Notes under the pieces: generated by a model
What the model was told of the DNA's origin: nothing
Seen by the model: the letters and a program-made list of their open reading frames with translations, nothing else
Database searches by the model: none
Shown here: positions 1 through 7,176 of the stretch, one piece after another
Layout of the letters: each line of letters begins with the position of its first letter
Numbering within the stretch: the stretch's first letter is position 1
Source of the DNA: BRH-c25 sp035627615
GTDB lineage: Bacteria > Bacillota > Clostridia > Lutisporales > Lutisporaceae
Direction of reading: 5' to 3'
NCBI GenBank assembly: GCA_035627615.1
Contig: DASPLL010000056.1
Span: 124,001 to 188,000, forward strand
DNA: 64,000 nucleotides
Program-made: the position numbers and the translations under genes

Positions 1-1235
1 TGTTTTTCCGGTAGTTCCGGTCTACGATACTCTGTCTTGCTCTTCATCATGCCGTAAACAATGTTTACAAGCCTTCTCATTACACAGAACATTGCTTGTC
101 CTTTTGTTTTACCTGCTTTAATCTTACCCTGATAATATTCATAAAATAGTGGGTTCCTTGGTATCTTACTACCCTTTGATACTTGTACCTGTTGAACTGC
201 AAGGAAATAGAATATTCCATTGAGTGTCCTGTTACCCTGCTTGCTTGCATATTCCTTGTGATTGCCACCTGAACCAAATGTAACAGGAGCTATTCCGGAT
301 AAACGTGCAAGCTTGTCTGCGTTACTGAACCGCTTTATATCTCCTATCTCTGCAATCAGCTCGGCTGCCATTACTGTATCTATCCCCGGCATTGTTTCAA
401 GCTTAATACCTGTAAAACCTATGATTTTCTTCAGTTCTTCCTCTACCTGTTCTATTTCCTTATTTTTAAAGTTAATTTCCCTTACAAGGCTCTTAACTAG
501 GAAATCTCTTTGCTCCTGATACTCTCTTTCTGTATCCCCGTCCTCCTGCACTAGGCTTAGTATAGCTTCTGCTTTCCTAGTTGAGCATGAATTACGGCTT
601 GCCTTACGCAGGAAGTCTGCCAACTCTTCTATGGATGTACCTTTTAGTGCCTGCGGTGAAGGATATTGCTCCCAAAAAGCTATAGCAGCAGCTCCATCAA
701 TTTCACAAAAGAACTTCTTGTAGCTTGGATAGGAATACCCCAACTGAATATGCAGTTGATTTTTAAGAGCGCTATTAGTCTTTACCAAGGCTCTTCTATG
801 CCCTACTATCTGCCCTATGGTCCAATATAAATCCTTCGGATTAGCATCAGGCAGTTCATCAAGCTTGTTCCTTAGTACTTCGGCTATACAGAAGGCATCC
901 CACTCATCAAACTTCTGCGTAGTAGGATAGGATTTTCTTGCCTGATTACTAAGTGCCGAGTTTACTTCCTTTACTATCTGACCGCTTTCCACAAGGAAAA
1001 CTGCCAAGCTTCTGCCGTAGCCTGCGGTATCTTCTAGACCGAATACAGGAAGCTTATCTTTCTTACCATATTTTTTTACCTTCTTTAGAAATTCCGGAAA
1101 TGCCGATGGTCTGTTTTCAACAGTGATAACAGCCAACTTGCTTTTCCAATCAGAGAAACAATCAATTACAACTGCAACGTGCTTTTCTTTGTGCAGGTCT
1201 AAACCTATATAAACACATTGCTCTTTATGATGCAT
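1..1235 (-). CDS. IS110-family transposase (C-terminus cut by window edge)
   Basis: The reading frame is open without a stop from an ATG at 1235 to the left edge (411 codons visible). The N-terminus reads YIGLDLHKEKHVAVVID, and acidic residues follow in FGLEDTAGYGRSL and FDEWDAFCIAEVL, which fits the RuvC-like DEDD catalytic domain of IS110 transposases. The second domain shows ETMPGIDTVMAAEL and LARLSGIAPVTFGSGG, matching the transposase_20 helix-hairpin-helix and the C-terminal serine motif region. A strong AAGGAGG lies 10 nt before the ATG. An overlapping ATG five bases upstream is out of frame and stops after 11 codons. IS110 elements insert and excise using a structured RNA made from their own non-coding end. 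No frameshift is visible, so the element may be active. The far end lies outside the window. Confidence 0.93.
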   Translation of the reverse strand, partial: MHHKEQCVYIGLDLHKEKHVAVVIDCFSDWKSKLAVITVENRPSAFPEFLKKVKKYGKKDKLPVFGLEDTAGYGRSLAVFLVESGQIVKEVNSALSNQARKSYPTTQKFDEWDAFCIAEVLRNKLDELPDANPKDLYWTIGQIVGHRRALVKTNSALKNQLHIQLGYSYPSYKKFFCEIDGAAAIAFWEQYPSPQALKGTSIEELADFLRKASRNSCSTRKAEAILSLVQEDGDTEREYQEQRDFLVKSLVREINFKNKEIEQVEEELKKIIGFTGIKLETMPGIDTVMAAELIAEIGDIKRFSNADKLARLSGIAPVTFGSGGNHKEYASKQGNRTLNGIFYFLAVQQVQVSKGSKIPRNPLFYEYYQGKIKAGKTKGQAMFCVMRRLVNIVYGMMKSKTEYRRPELPEK

Positions 1236-1480
1236 ATCATTTCAACCTCCTTAGATTATTATTTATCCTTTCAGCAGCATAGTTTCTTATGAACAATACC
1301 GGCAACCTGAGTTCAAGCGTTAGCTATACCCCTTAATAGGGGATACCCGCAACGGGACGAAAGCCTATCTATCTATCCATATTAACCCTACTCGCTGCAT
1401 TTCCTGGGACGATGTTATCGTCTCAGGCCGCTAAAGTCCAGCTTTTTCAATGAAAACCCCCTTTACTTTTAACCTTTTTA
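1236..1480 (-). ncRNA. IS110 non-coding left end: candidate bridge (seek) RNA
   Basis: This is the untranslated stretch just upstream of the IS110 transposase start and contains no ORF. It holds a strong hairpin at 1403-1427 (CCTGGGACGAT / ATCGTCTCAGG, one G-U type mismatch, 3-nt loop). A second short CCCC/GGGG stem lies at 1329-1342 inside GCG/CGC flanks. IS110-group elements are known to encode a bridge RNA with target-binding and donor-binding loops in this position. That this sequence is such an RNA, and its exact ends, are inferred. The element boundary was not identified. The rest of the gene-free stretch 1480-1612 is AT-rich with nothing recognisable. Confidence 0.4.
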
Positions 1481-1612
1481 TATCCTGCCGGATTAATGAG
1501 CTCAACTATTTTTCTTTTTATGCTGTAATAACTGTCTACAAACCCGGTGCAACTGTTGGGGATTTTATTATTTATGTTATTAACCTGCAATATATATGGA
1601 TAGAGCGCTGAC

Positions 1613-1660
1613 ATAACAGTAAGGGCTACAAGTATAAATACCTGTAGCCCTTACTGTTAT
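1613..1660. repeat. Perfect 18-bp stem-loop after the integrase gene
   Basis: Positions 1613-1630 and 1643-1660 are exact inverted repeats (arm begins ATAACAGTAAGGG) with a 12-nt loop. It starts 14 bp beyond the stop of the tyrosine recombinase gene, so it may end that transcript. Neither side carries a clear U-run, so a mobile-element end or recombinase-related site is also possible. Confidence 0.6.
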
Positions 1661-1673
1661 ATGTGTATTCTAT

Positions 1674-2258
1674 TTATGACGGCAGCTTGATATGGTTTGC
1701 CAGAGCCTGTTCAATTAACTGCGGTTGGATTCCTATATAGCGCTGTGTCACTGCAGATGTGCTATGCTGCATCAGTATCCTGCACAGATCGATGTTATAG
1801 CTGCTATTATTATATATTTCTGTACAGAAAAACTTACGAAAGCTGTGCGTTCCGATACCATCTAGTCCTAGATGTCTAGCTGTAATCCTAAGATGCTTTT
1901 GTACTGCTCTGATACCAAAATCAAACAAAGGCTGTGTGGGTTTAATACCCCTTTCTAGCATATACCCCTGTATATATGTGTATATTTCCGGAGGCACTGT
2001 AAATTCCCTTTTCTTGCCTGTTTTCTGCTCTGTTATGCTGAGCCGATATCTATTACCCTCTTTTATAATGTCGGTCTGTTTCAAGCTGATGGCATCCGAT
2101 ATTCTTAACCCTAGATTAGCTTGCAGTACCAATATGGTACTTACCTTAACATTCGGCTTTACCTTTACGCCCTCGGCGCTTGTATAGCCTTTTCTGATTG
2201 TATTTACTAACAAATAGTACTCCTGCTGTGTTATCGCACGCGTTCGTTTGTTTGGCAT
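1674..2258 (-). CDS. Minimal tyrosine recombinase / integrase
   Basis: This 194-residue protein consists of little more than the catalytic domain of a phage-integrase-type tyrosine recombinase. The catalytic set is visible in order: Arg in GLRISDAISL, Lys in TEQKTGKKREF, the H-x-x-R box in THSFRKFF, His in LMQHS and the nucleophile Tyr in TQRYIG. The usual N-terminal SAM-like core-binding domain (about 100 residues) is absent, which gives a FimB/FimE-like size. The start is an ATG with AGGGGAG about 11 nt upstream. It is the last gene of the left island on the minus strand and probably acts on sites within or next to it. It could drive element excision or DNA inversion; the sequence does not say which. 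Confidence 0.85.
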   Translation of the reverse strand: MPNKRTRAITQQEYYLLVNTIRKGYTSAEGVKVKPNVKVSTILVLQANLGLRISDAISLKQTDIIKEGNRYRLSITEQKTGKKREFTVPPEIYTYIQGYMLERGIKPTQPLFDFGIRAVQKHLRITARHLGLDGIGTHSFRKFFCTEIYNNSSYNIDLCRILMQHSTSAVTQRYIGIQPQLIEQALANHIKLPS

Positions 2259-2416
2259 ACTGTATAATTCTCCCCTCTTGTCAATAATTTTCTACTATAG
2301 TAGCTATTTATGAGCCTATAAAGTTAATTTATTGATATCCTTAAATTTAGCGCTTTGAATTAGCAGCATAGTTTCAAAAATGTAAATTATATGTACTCCT
2401 GTCCTGCATTGTAAAC

Positions 2417-2983
2417 CTAATCCTGTTTACCCCTATCCTTTAAAAATCGGTATAGTGTGCTATTCGCAATTCCGGTGATACGCCTGATGTCCCGGATGCT
2501 GAACTGACCGGAATCGTAGAGCTTCAATGAGTCCTCAAGTCTTGCCGCAGCTGTGGCATCTCTTTTTCGTCCCATCCTGCCCTCTGCCTTAGCTTTCGCA
2601 ATGCCTTTAACCCGTTTTACTGACTTCCAAAGCTTATCCATATCCATATAGTCTTTCAGTGCCGGGGCATAGGTGTCATAGCTATAATTTACTTCATTGA
2701 CTGCAACGACCTTAATCCCGTTTGTATGCAGATATTCCAATGTCTTAAGCAGGTCAACAAGGTTATTTGACACATCGCCTATGCTCCTCAATATCAACGT
2801 ATCTCCGCTTTTCAGCACATTCTTTATTAGCTCCCTCAGTTCCGGCCTGTGCGAACAATCGTCAAGATTATCTATATATACGCTATCCTCATGGACTTCG
2901 TTATCTCTTAACAGCTTTATATAAGCTGTGTTTGAAACATAAATATCTGTGCGATTATTTGAAAGCATATATCCGTACACCAT
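2417..2983 (-). CDS. Degenerate serine recombinase (resolvase-like, probably catalytically dead)
   Basis: I place the start at the ATG at 2983 because GGAGGTGATAGTGGT precedes it and the product then begins MVYGYMLSN, the usual resolvase N-terminus. This gives 188 residues, close to the 183 of gamma-delta resolvase. The frame stays open upstream to 3094. The fold is recognisable: SGDTLILRSIG, then VDLLKTLEYLHTNGIKVVAV, the long helix, GRMGRKR, and a C-terminal helix-turn-helix with RDIRRITGIANSTLYRFL. The Ser-10 equivalent and Arg-45 equivalent (SHRPELR) are kept. Arg-8 of the R-V-S box is Met, and the D-R-L-G-R box is replaced by G-D-V-S-N, so Arg-68 and Arg-71 are lost. It is probably a DNA-binding protein derived from a resolvase. 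Confidence 0.78.
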   Translation of the reverse strand: MVYGYMLSNNRTDIYVSNTAYIKLLRDNEVHEDSVYIDNLDDCSHRPELRELIKNVLKSGDTLILRSIGDVSNNLVDLLKTLEYLHTNGIKVVAVNEVNYSYDTYAPALKDYMDMDKLWKSVKRVKGIAKAKAEGRMGRKRDATAAARLEDSLKLYDSGQFSIRDIRRITGIANSTLYRFLKDRGKQD

Positions 2984-3224
2984 ACCACTATCACCTCCGA
3001 CTGCCGTTCCCAAAATCTCTAGATTATCGGGAATAGCATATATCATAGGATTTATGGTATTCCCACTGCTGTTATTTGATTCCCGGATTCCCATACTTTT
3101 TATCTTTGTTCTTTTTCTAAAACCTCTTTTTACAATAGGTTTTGTTGAAAAAGAGTAATCCTTTGATTGGGAATTATTAAATGGGATTTCTTAAATATTC
3201 TAGAACTTCCGATTATTCAATTAT

Positions 3225-3257
3225 ATCTAGAGCTTTGGGATTCCCAATGCTCTAGAT
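3225..3257. repeat. Compound palindrome between the two resolvase-like genes
   Basis: ATCTAGAGC (3225-3233) pairs exactly with GCTCTAGAT (3249-3257), and inside it TGGGA (3236-3240) pairs with TCCCA (3242-3246). A further TTCTAGAA lies about 20 bp to the left. It sits in the 301-bp intergenic stretch (2984-3284) upstream of one resolvase-like gene and downstream of the other. A recombinase or repressor binding site is a reasonable guess. Confidence 0.45.
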
Positions 3258-3284
3258 GTTTTGGAAGCAGAGTTTTTCTATTTA

Positions 3285-3596
3285 TCACTTTACTATGTGA
3301 ATCTGTACCCCATACCACGACATCAGTTCCTCTAAGGTTTTAGCAAATTCCACCTTGCTATCCGCTATATCCTCAGGACTAAGTACTACTAAATACTCAA
3401 ATGCCCCTGACTTTGACAATCCCTTTATTCTGTTTATTGTTTCCTTTGGGTTTCCAACAAATGAGATGACATCTACAATAGCAATTTTCCTTGTCATACA
3501 GTACGTTGTAAGCCTTGCGACCTTCTTCCCTAATAGCTCAATATCCTTCTTGTTTGTTGACCCAACCCTTGTCAGTATCACTGCCGATGTCTGCAT
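3285..3596 (-). CDS. Stand-alone degenerate serine-recombinase N-terminal domain
   Basis: The product is 103 residues, the size of a resolvase N-terminal domain without the DNA-binding part. ILTRVGSTNKKD resembles the Y-x-R-V-S-T box with one residue inserted. A helix rich in Leu/Lys and a strand KIAIVDVISFVG follow, as in resolvases. The later D-R-x-x-R catalytic box is replaced by LSPEDIADSK, so the catalytic arginines are missing. GGGGAGGGG lies just before the ATG. With the neighbouring 188-residue protein this makes two arginine-deficient recombinase homologues in a row. It may heterodimerise with a full recombinase or may be decaying; no direct evidence favours either. Confidence 0.6.
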   Translation of the reverse strand: MQTSAVILTRVGSTNKKDIELLGKKVARLTTYCMTRKIAIVDVISFVGNPKETINRIKGLSKSGAFEYLVVLSPEDIADSKVEFAKTLEELMSWYGVQIHIVK

Positions 3597-3643
3597 ACTA
3601 CCCCTCCCCGTTAGCAGTCAGGATAATTCTGTTATCTGTTTTT

Positions 3644-3817
3644 CTAGTACTGCTCTAGTTCATCCATCTCTATGTAATTAATGTCATAATCGTCCTCTTC
3701 CTCTGAATACCTTGCTCTTAATTCTTCTATTTCTCTATGCCACTTAGCTTTATCCTCTGCTTCTTCTGCCTCTGTCCTGTCATCCCCAAACTTCTTTAAC
3801 TCAAAATTCATCTTCAT
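3644..3817 (-). CDS. Small acidic protein, unknown
   Basis: A 57-residue ORF begins MKMNFELKKFGDD and is rich in Glu and Asp (for example YSEEEDDYDIN), ending DELEQY. AGGGAGGG lies immediately upstream of the ATG. It is spaced like a co-transcribed gene before the resolvase-domain gene at 3596. I recognise no family. The spacing, ribosome site and biased composition support a real gene; an antirestriction-like or transcript-regulatory role is possible but not shown. Confidence 0.5.
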   Translation of the reverse strand: MKMNFELKKFGDDRTEAEEAEDKAKWHREIEELRARYSEEEDDYDINYIEMDELEQY

Positions 3818-3937
3818 ACCCTCCCTTCATATTGCCGGATACTTAATCTAGTTATTTCTGTCCAAATAACTGTAGCTTCCACTTCCTTTCTGTAGCTTAT
3901 TTGTAAATTTAGTTCCTTTAATTGTGATTCGTGTCCA

Positions 3938-3980
3938 TTTTGTGTAATGATCCAACCTTCGGTTGGATCATTACACAAAA
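3938..3980. repeat. Perfect 20-bp hairpin with 3-nt loop
   Basis: Positions 3938-3957 and 3961-3980 are exact inverted repeats (TTTTGTGTAATGATCCAACC and its complement) around TTC. T-runs on both strands make it a possible bidirectional terminator. Its length and perfection are also compatible with a palindromic repeat element. The rest of the gene-free stretch 3818-4293 shows nothing else apart from the terminator at its end. Confidence 0.6.
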
Positions 3981-4221
3981 GTATATGAAAATCAGAAATT
4001 TTATCTATTTTTTAGCTATCCTTTAAAAGCTTGTTGTTGCAAGGTTCCTGAGCACCTCGATTTATGCACTTTCGAAATATCTATTTACCCTGCAATATCA
4101 ACCATTTAACCACTTTTCTCATTTTGAAATTTCCACCTTATTGAGCGCTAAGCGTTCATTACCCTATCCTAACAGCGCCATAAATCTTAAATTTCAATTA
4201 AACGCGCCTGTAAAAAAGGGC

Positions 4222-4253
4222 ATAAAAAAAGAGCCGCCATCTTAAAGCCGCTC
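4222..4253 (-). terminator. Rho-independent terminator after the 138-residue gene
   Basis: Read on the minus strand, an imperfect GC-rich stem (GAGCGGC / GCGGCTC with one mismatch) is followed by seven T residues, 41 bp after the stop of the gene at 4294. Confidence 0.55.
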
Positions 4254-4293
4254 AATAGAGGTTTTCTTTGATATATGCTAACTTCTATAATTT

Positions 4294-4710
4294 TCATTCA
4301 AGTCTATGTGCATCATAAACAACGCCGTCTTTTATGTATATAAGACTGTCTATACTCTGACTATAGTTTATAGTCCAATTGACTTGAAAAACATAATGGT
4401 TGCATCCAATAACACTACCCCTGACAGAGTTTACTGAGTAATGGATTGGTGGAAGGTTTGCGCCTTCATATTCCACCTTACTGAATAGCAACTTCTGAAG
4501 TTCCGGTGCAATTACATCATAAAGCTCTGCTTTCAATTCCTGATAGGTTTCTTTGTTGTAGTTGATTATTTGAAGATATTTAACCGCAGTACCTTTTGCA
4601 TTTTTATACGATGCAATTGCGGATATACTGAATATCAGCCCGGCTGTCAAAACTGCAATTGTCAGTAGCTTTAATACTGAGCTTGTTTTATCCATCATAT
4701 TACCACACAT
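4294..4710 (-). CDS. Small membrane-anchored protein, unknown
   Basis: The 138-residue product has a short N-terminus and one hydrophobic segment (about residues 14-34, LKLLTIAVLTAGLIFSISAI), then a soluble domain ending GVVYDAHRLE. It could be a signal anchor with an extracytoplasmic domain. GAGGGG lies upstream of the ATG. The soluble part (with YVFQVNWTINYSQSIDSLIY) matches no family I recognise. It stands alone between a terminator and a gene-free stretch within the accessory island. Confidence 0.55.
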   Translation of the reverse strand: MCGNMMDKTSSVLKLLTIAVLTAGLIFSISAIASYKNAKGTAVKYLQIINYNKETYQELKAELYDVIAPELQKLLFSKVEYEGANLPPIHYSVNSVRGSVIGCNHYVFQVNWTINYSQSIDSLIYIKDGVVYDAHRLE

Positions 4711-5144
4711 ACTGTTTACCCCTCATAATCTTTATCCCGGCACAATTATATCACATAGAACGTCTTTAGATGTGTACTGCGGCTATCATATGTAAATGGT
4801 GCTTCTTAGATGTAATTTGGTAAAAAAATATGCATCAAAAATGTCCCTTACCCAAAATTCTGCTTCTGTCCACTTTACATCAAAAAGTTGCATCTCTTGA
4901 ATCAAAAAATCACTACCTATTTTCAGCTTGTTTTCATTGTCATATCAAGGAGTCTGCATCTCGATGCAAGAGCCAATTTCCATATTCTGTGGGTATGTCC
5001 AAAATCGGGAGAAACCTTGCAATACATAGGAAATCTCAAATGAGGTAGAAAACTTTCTCGGTGAAACCGCTAAATGGCTTGAAAAGCAAAGGACATCAAG
5101 CCTTTATACTGCGCGATGACCCTATAATACCCATTCTATATATC
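4711..5144. other. Gene-free stretch, possible gene remnant
   Basis: No supported gene lies in these 434 bp. A short plus-strand frame around 5034-5120 reads NEVENFLGETAKWLEKQRTS before a stop. It looks protein-like but has no start and is interrupted upstream, so it may be a remnant of a lost gene. Confidence 0.35.
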
Positions 5145-5339
5145 CTATGCTTCATTCAAACCCCGATACAGCCTGTCGTCAACCTGCTCATCACAGATAA
5201 TAGTTGGATTAACAAGCTCAATACTGCCATGTACTTGGATGCAGTTATCAGTTATTACCAAGTTCAAACTGTCCAACTGATTTAGCATATAATATACACT
5301 TTCCGGTACTCTGACCTCAAAACCCTCTAGTTTACACAT
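5145..5339 (-). CDS. Small protein overlapping the upstream gene, unknown
   Basis: I start this 64-residue ORF at the ATG at 5339, which overlaps the stop of the preceding gene and has CGGAGG nine bases upstream. An in-frame ATG further upstream lacks this. The product begins MCKLEGFEVRVPES and ends LYRGLNEA. No family is recognised. The tight overlap suggests translational coupling with the 252-residue gene and a shared job. Confidence 0.5.
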   Translation of the reverse strand: MCKLEGFEVRVPESVYYMLNQLDSLNLVITDNCIQVHGSIELVNPTIICDEQVDDRLYRGLNEA

Positions 5340-6090
5340 AACAACCGTCCTCCGTTTCTTCATAGTGCGGATTATCCCATATAATACACGTGTTTCTATC
5401 TGTTATCTCCGACTTCCCGCCGCTTTGATAGATATACCCCGATGCCCTGAATCCCAAGTGTTTGTTATCATCTATAAGGCTGAAAGCTCTTATCCGCTCT
5501 GCTTCACTAGATATCAGCTGCAGCATCCTACTTCCCAATGCACACTTGCTGTTAAATACTTCTTCATATACCCCACCATTCTTCTTATAGCTAAGCTTAT
5601 ATACAGGCTTTTCCCACTGAATACCTATAGGTACAGGAACCCATATATCTCCGCAGGAGTTTTCGCCTTTTGATAATGTGAAATTCATAGGAACTGCATC
5701 CACTAGTACAACTATACCGGTATTATCATCGGAATTGCTGCGGAGGTATTCTTCAACCTTTTGAAAGTCCGGCATACTCTTTAATCTCCATGAATGTGTC
5801 ATGGTTTCTGTATGTACCCAACTGCTCTGAAAGTCCGCTAGCTTTGCCCTTGCAAAGCTGAACACGCAGTATTTAGGAAGTTGCAGTTCTCTGTCCTTAT
5901 TATCATCCCCTATACCGAATGTATTGCCCGACTTTAAATTGACGTCATCATTATGGGATACTGAAAGAGTGCTGTTGTCTAGTATATACTCCACAAGGTT
6001 ATTAGCTTCACCGAATCTACTAAACTGCTCCTTCAGTATGATTTGCTTTACTGCCACTGTAAGCAGTTCTCTTATCGTTATTGTCTTCAC
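5332..6090 (-). CDS. Unknown cytoplasmic protein of the accessory island
   Basis: The start is placed at a GTG at 6090, five bases after AAAGGAGG, giving 252 residues (N-terminus MKTITIRELLTVAVKQII). An upstream ATG exists but has no ribosome site. The protein has no signal peptide or membrane segment. It contains features such as LPKYCVFSFARAKLADFQSS and GDIWVPVPIGIQWEKPVYKL that do not match a family I know. The start of a small gene overlaps its last codons. It may be cargo of the mobile island; the function is unknown. Confidence 0.6.
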   Translation of the reverse strand: MKTITIRELLTVAVKQIILKEQFSRFGEANNLVEYILDNSTLSVSHNDDVNLKSGNTFGIGDDNKDRELQLPKYCVFSFARAKLADFQSSWVHTETMTHSWRLKSMPDFQKVEEYLRSNSDDNTGIVVLVDAVPMNFTLSKGENSCGDIWVPVPIGIQWEKPVYKLSYKKNGGVYEEVFNSKCALGSRMLQLISSEAERIRAFSLIDDNKHLGFRASGYIYQSGGKSEITDRNTCIIWDNPHYEETEDGCYV

Positions 6091-6362
6091 ATTGTCCTCC
6101 TTTCTTCCTGTTGCTTTTATTATCGATGTTCCTTTGTCCAACTTTCCGGAATTTTTTATATTCCTCTTCCTTATACTTATTTTATGTCCCTAACAATGTG
6201 TCCAACTTTTTTCATATAGATGTCGTTTCACCTGTTGCTTCTGTAGAATCTTAAAATGGAATTTGTTATTTCCCTTACTGCTCTCAATGCCTGCCACTAA
6301 TACCATCCCGATTTTGTCTCATCTTAACTCTTCAAAATTACTGAGGCAAGAATAAAAAGAAA

Positions 6363-6390
6363 GGCCACAACAGCCGAAACTGTGTGACCT
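6363..6390 (-). terminator. Terminator after the DUF2625-like gene
   Basis: On the minus strand GGTCACACAG pairs with CTGTTGTGGCC (one bulge), followed by a T-rich tract. It ends the long minus-strand surface-protein array. The remainder of the gene-free stretch 6091-6481 shows nothing recognisable. Confidence 0.7.
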
Positions 6391-6481
6391 ATAGTTTATG
6401 TTGTATGCAATGCTATATCAGTGTATTATCGTACTCTTCTCTTTTTCAAATAACCTTTAGTTTCTGTACATAATACAGGCT

Positions 6482-7141
6482 CTATGAACTCATATTGTTA
6501 ACCTCTAGATTCCATATTTCATCAATAGATACGATTGACCGTTTTAGTACTTTATTTTTACTTTCACTAGACCATAGAAATGGGTAAAATAATATTGCAT
6601 TGTCCATATCAACCTTTTCGACTTCATTATCCCATCCATTCCATCTATATGATTTATAAAATAAATCAGTATCGCCAAGAATAGCCCAATTCAAGAAACT
6701 TGAATACTGCATATTTAGATTTTCCCATTCTAAGGTATCCGGTGCTAAATAATATACATTACCCGCATCCCCTTCGAACGCATTACCATTAACTGCATAG
6801 AACCCTCCAAGAACATCATCTGCCACTAGCAAGGCACCAGGAAGCTTAGAGCACTTTCCATTTGTAGCAATTTGATTCCAGTTTGAAATGTTTCTTCTAG
6901 TAGTCTTATTTCCAGAACCTAAAATGCGTATCCATCCATGGTCAATCATTAACCCTGCATAATAATATATAGTAGCTCCCAAGACTGATTTTGTTGTAAT
7001 CTGCAAATCTTCAATGGTTCTTGTAGCGCACTCTCTATCTGAAGGAATTGTTACTATCTTTTTTGATGATTCACCTATCCATTTTTCAATAAGCTGTTTT
7101 GTTGATTCATTTGCATCTACTAGCTCAGTTGAATATTTCAT
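6482..7141 (-). CDS. DUF2625-like protein, candidate immunity protein of the Rhs toxin
   Basis: The start is the ATG at 7141, after GGAGAAAGGGGTG; a TTG at 7162 is also in frame. The product is 219 residues with no signal peptide, so it is cytoplasmic. The pattern GWIRILGSGN, then GALLVADDVLGGFYAVNG, then GDAGNVYYLAPDTLEWENL and SSFLNWAILGD, matches what I recall of DUF2625. The gene starts 36 bp after the stop of the giant Rhs gene, whose C-terminus is a nuclease, and a terminator follows it. That is the normal place for an immunity gene. The immunity role is inferred from position only; the family call is by recall. Confidence 0.7.
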   Translation of the reverse strand: MKYSTELVDANESTKQLIEKWIGESSKKIVTIPSDRECATRTIEDLQITTKSVLGATIYYYAGLMIDHGWIRILGSGNKTTRRNISNWNQIATNGKCSKLPGALLVADDVLGGFYAVNGNAFEGDAGNVYYLAPDTLEWENLNMQYSSFLNWAILGDTDLFYKSYRWNGWDNEVEKVDMDNAILFYPFLWSSESKNKVLKRSIVSIDEIWNLEVNNMSS

Positions 7142-7176
7142 ATTATGCACCCCTTTCTCCAATAGTTTACTTACTC

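Noticed and set aside
4830..5285. Two plus-strand short ORFs (about 72-74 codons)
   Set aside because: There is no ribosome site or family match, and one overlaps the better-supported minus-strand gene at 5145-5339. Kept only as a possible remnant region.
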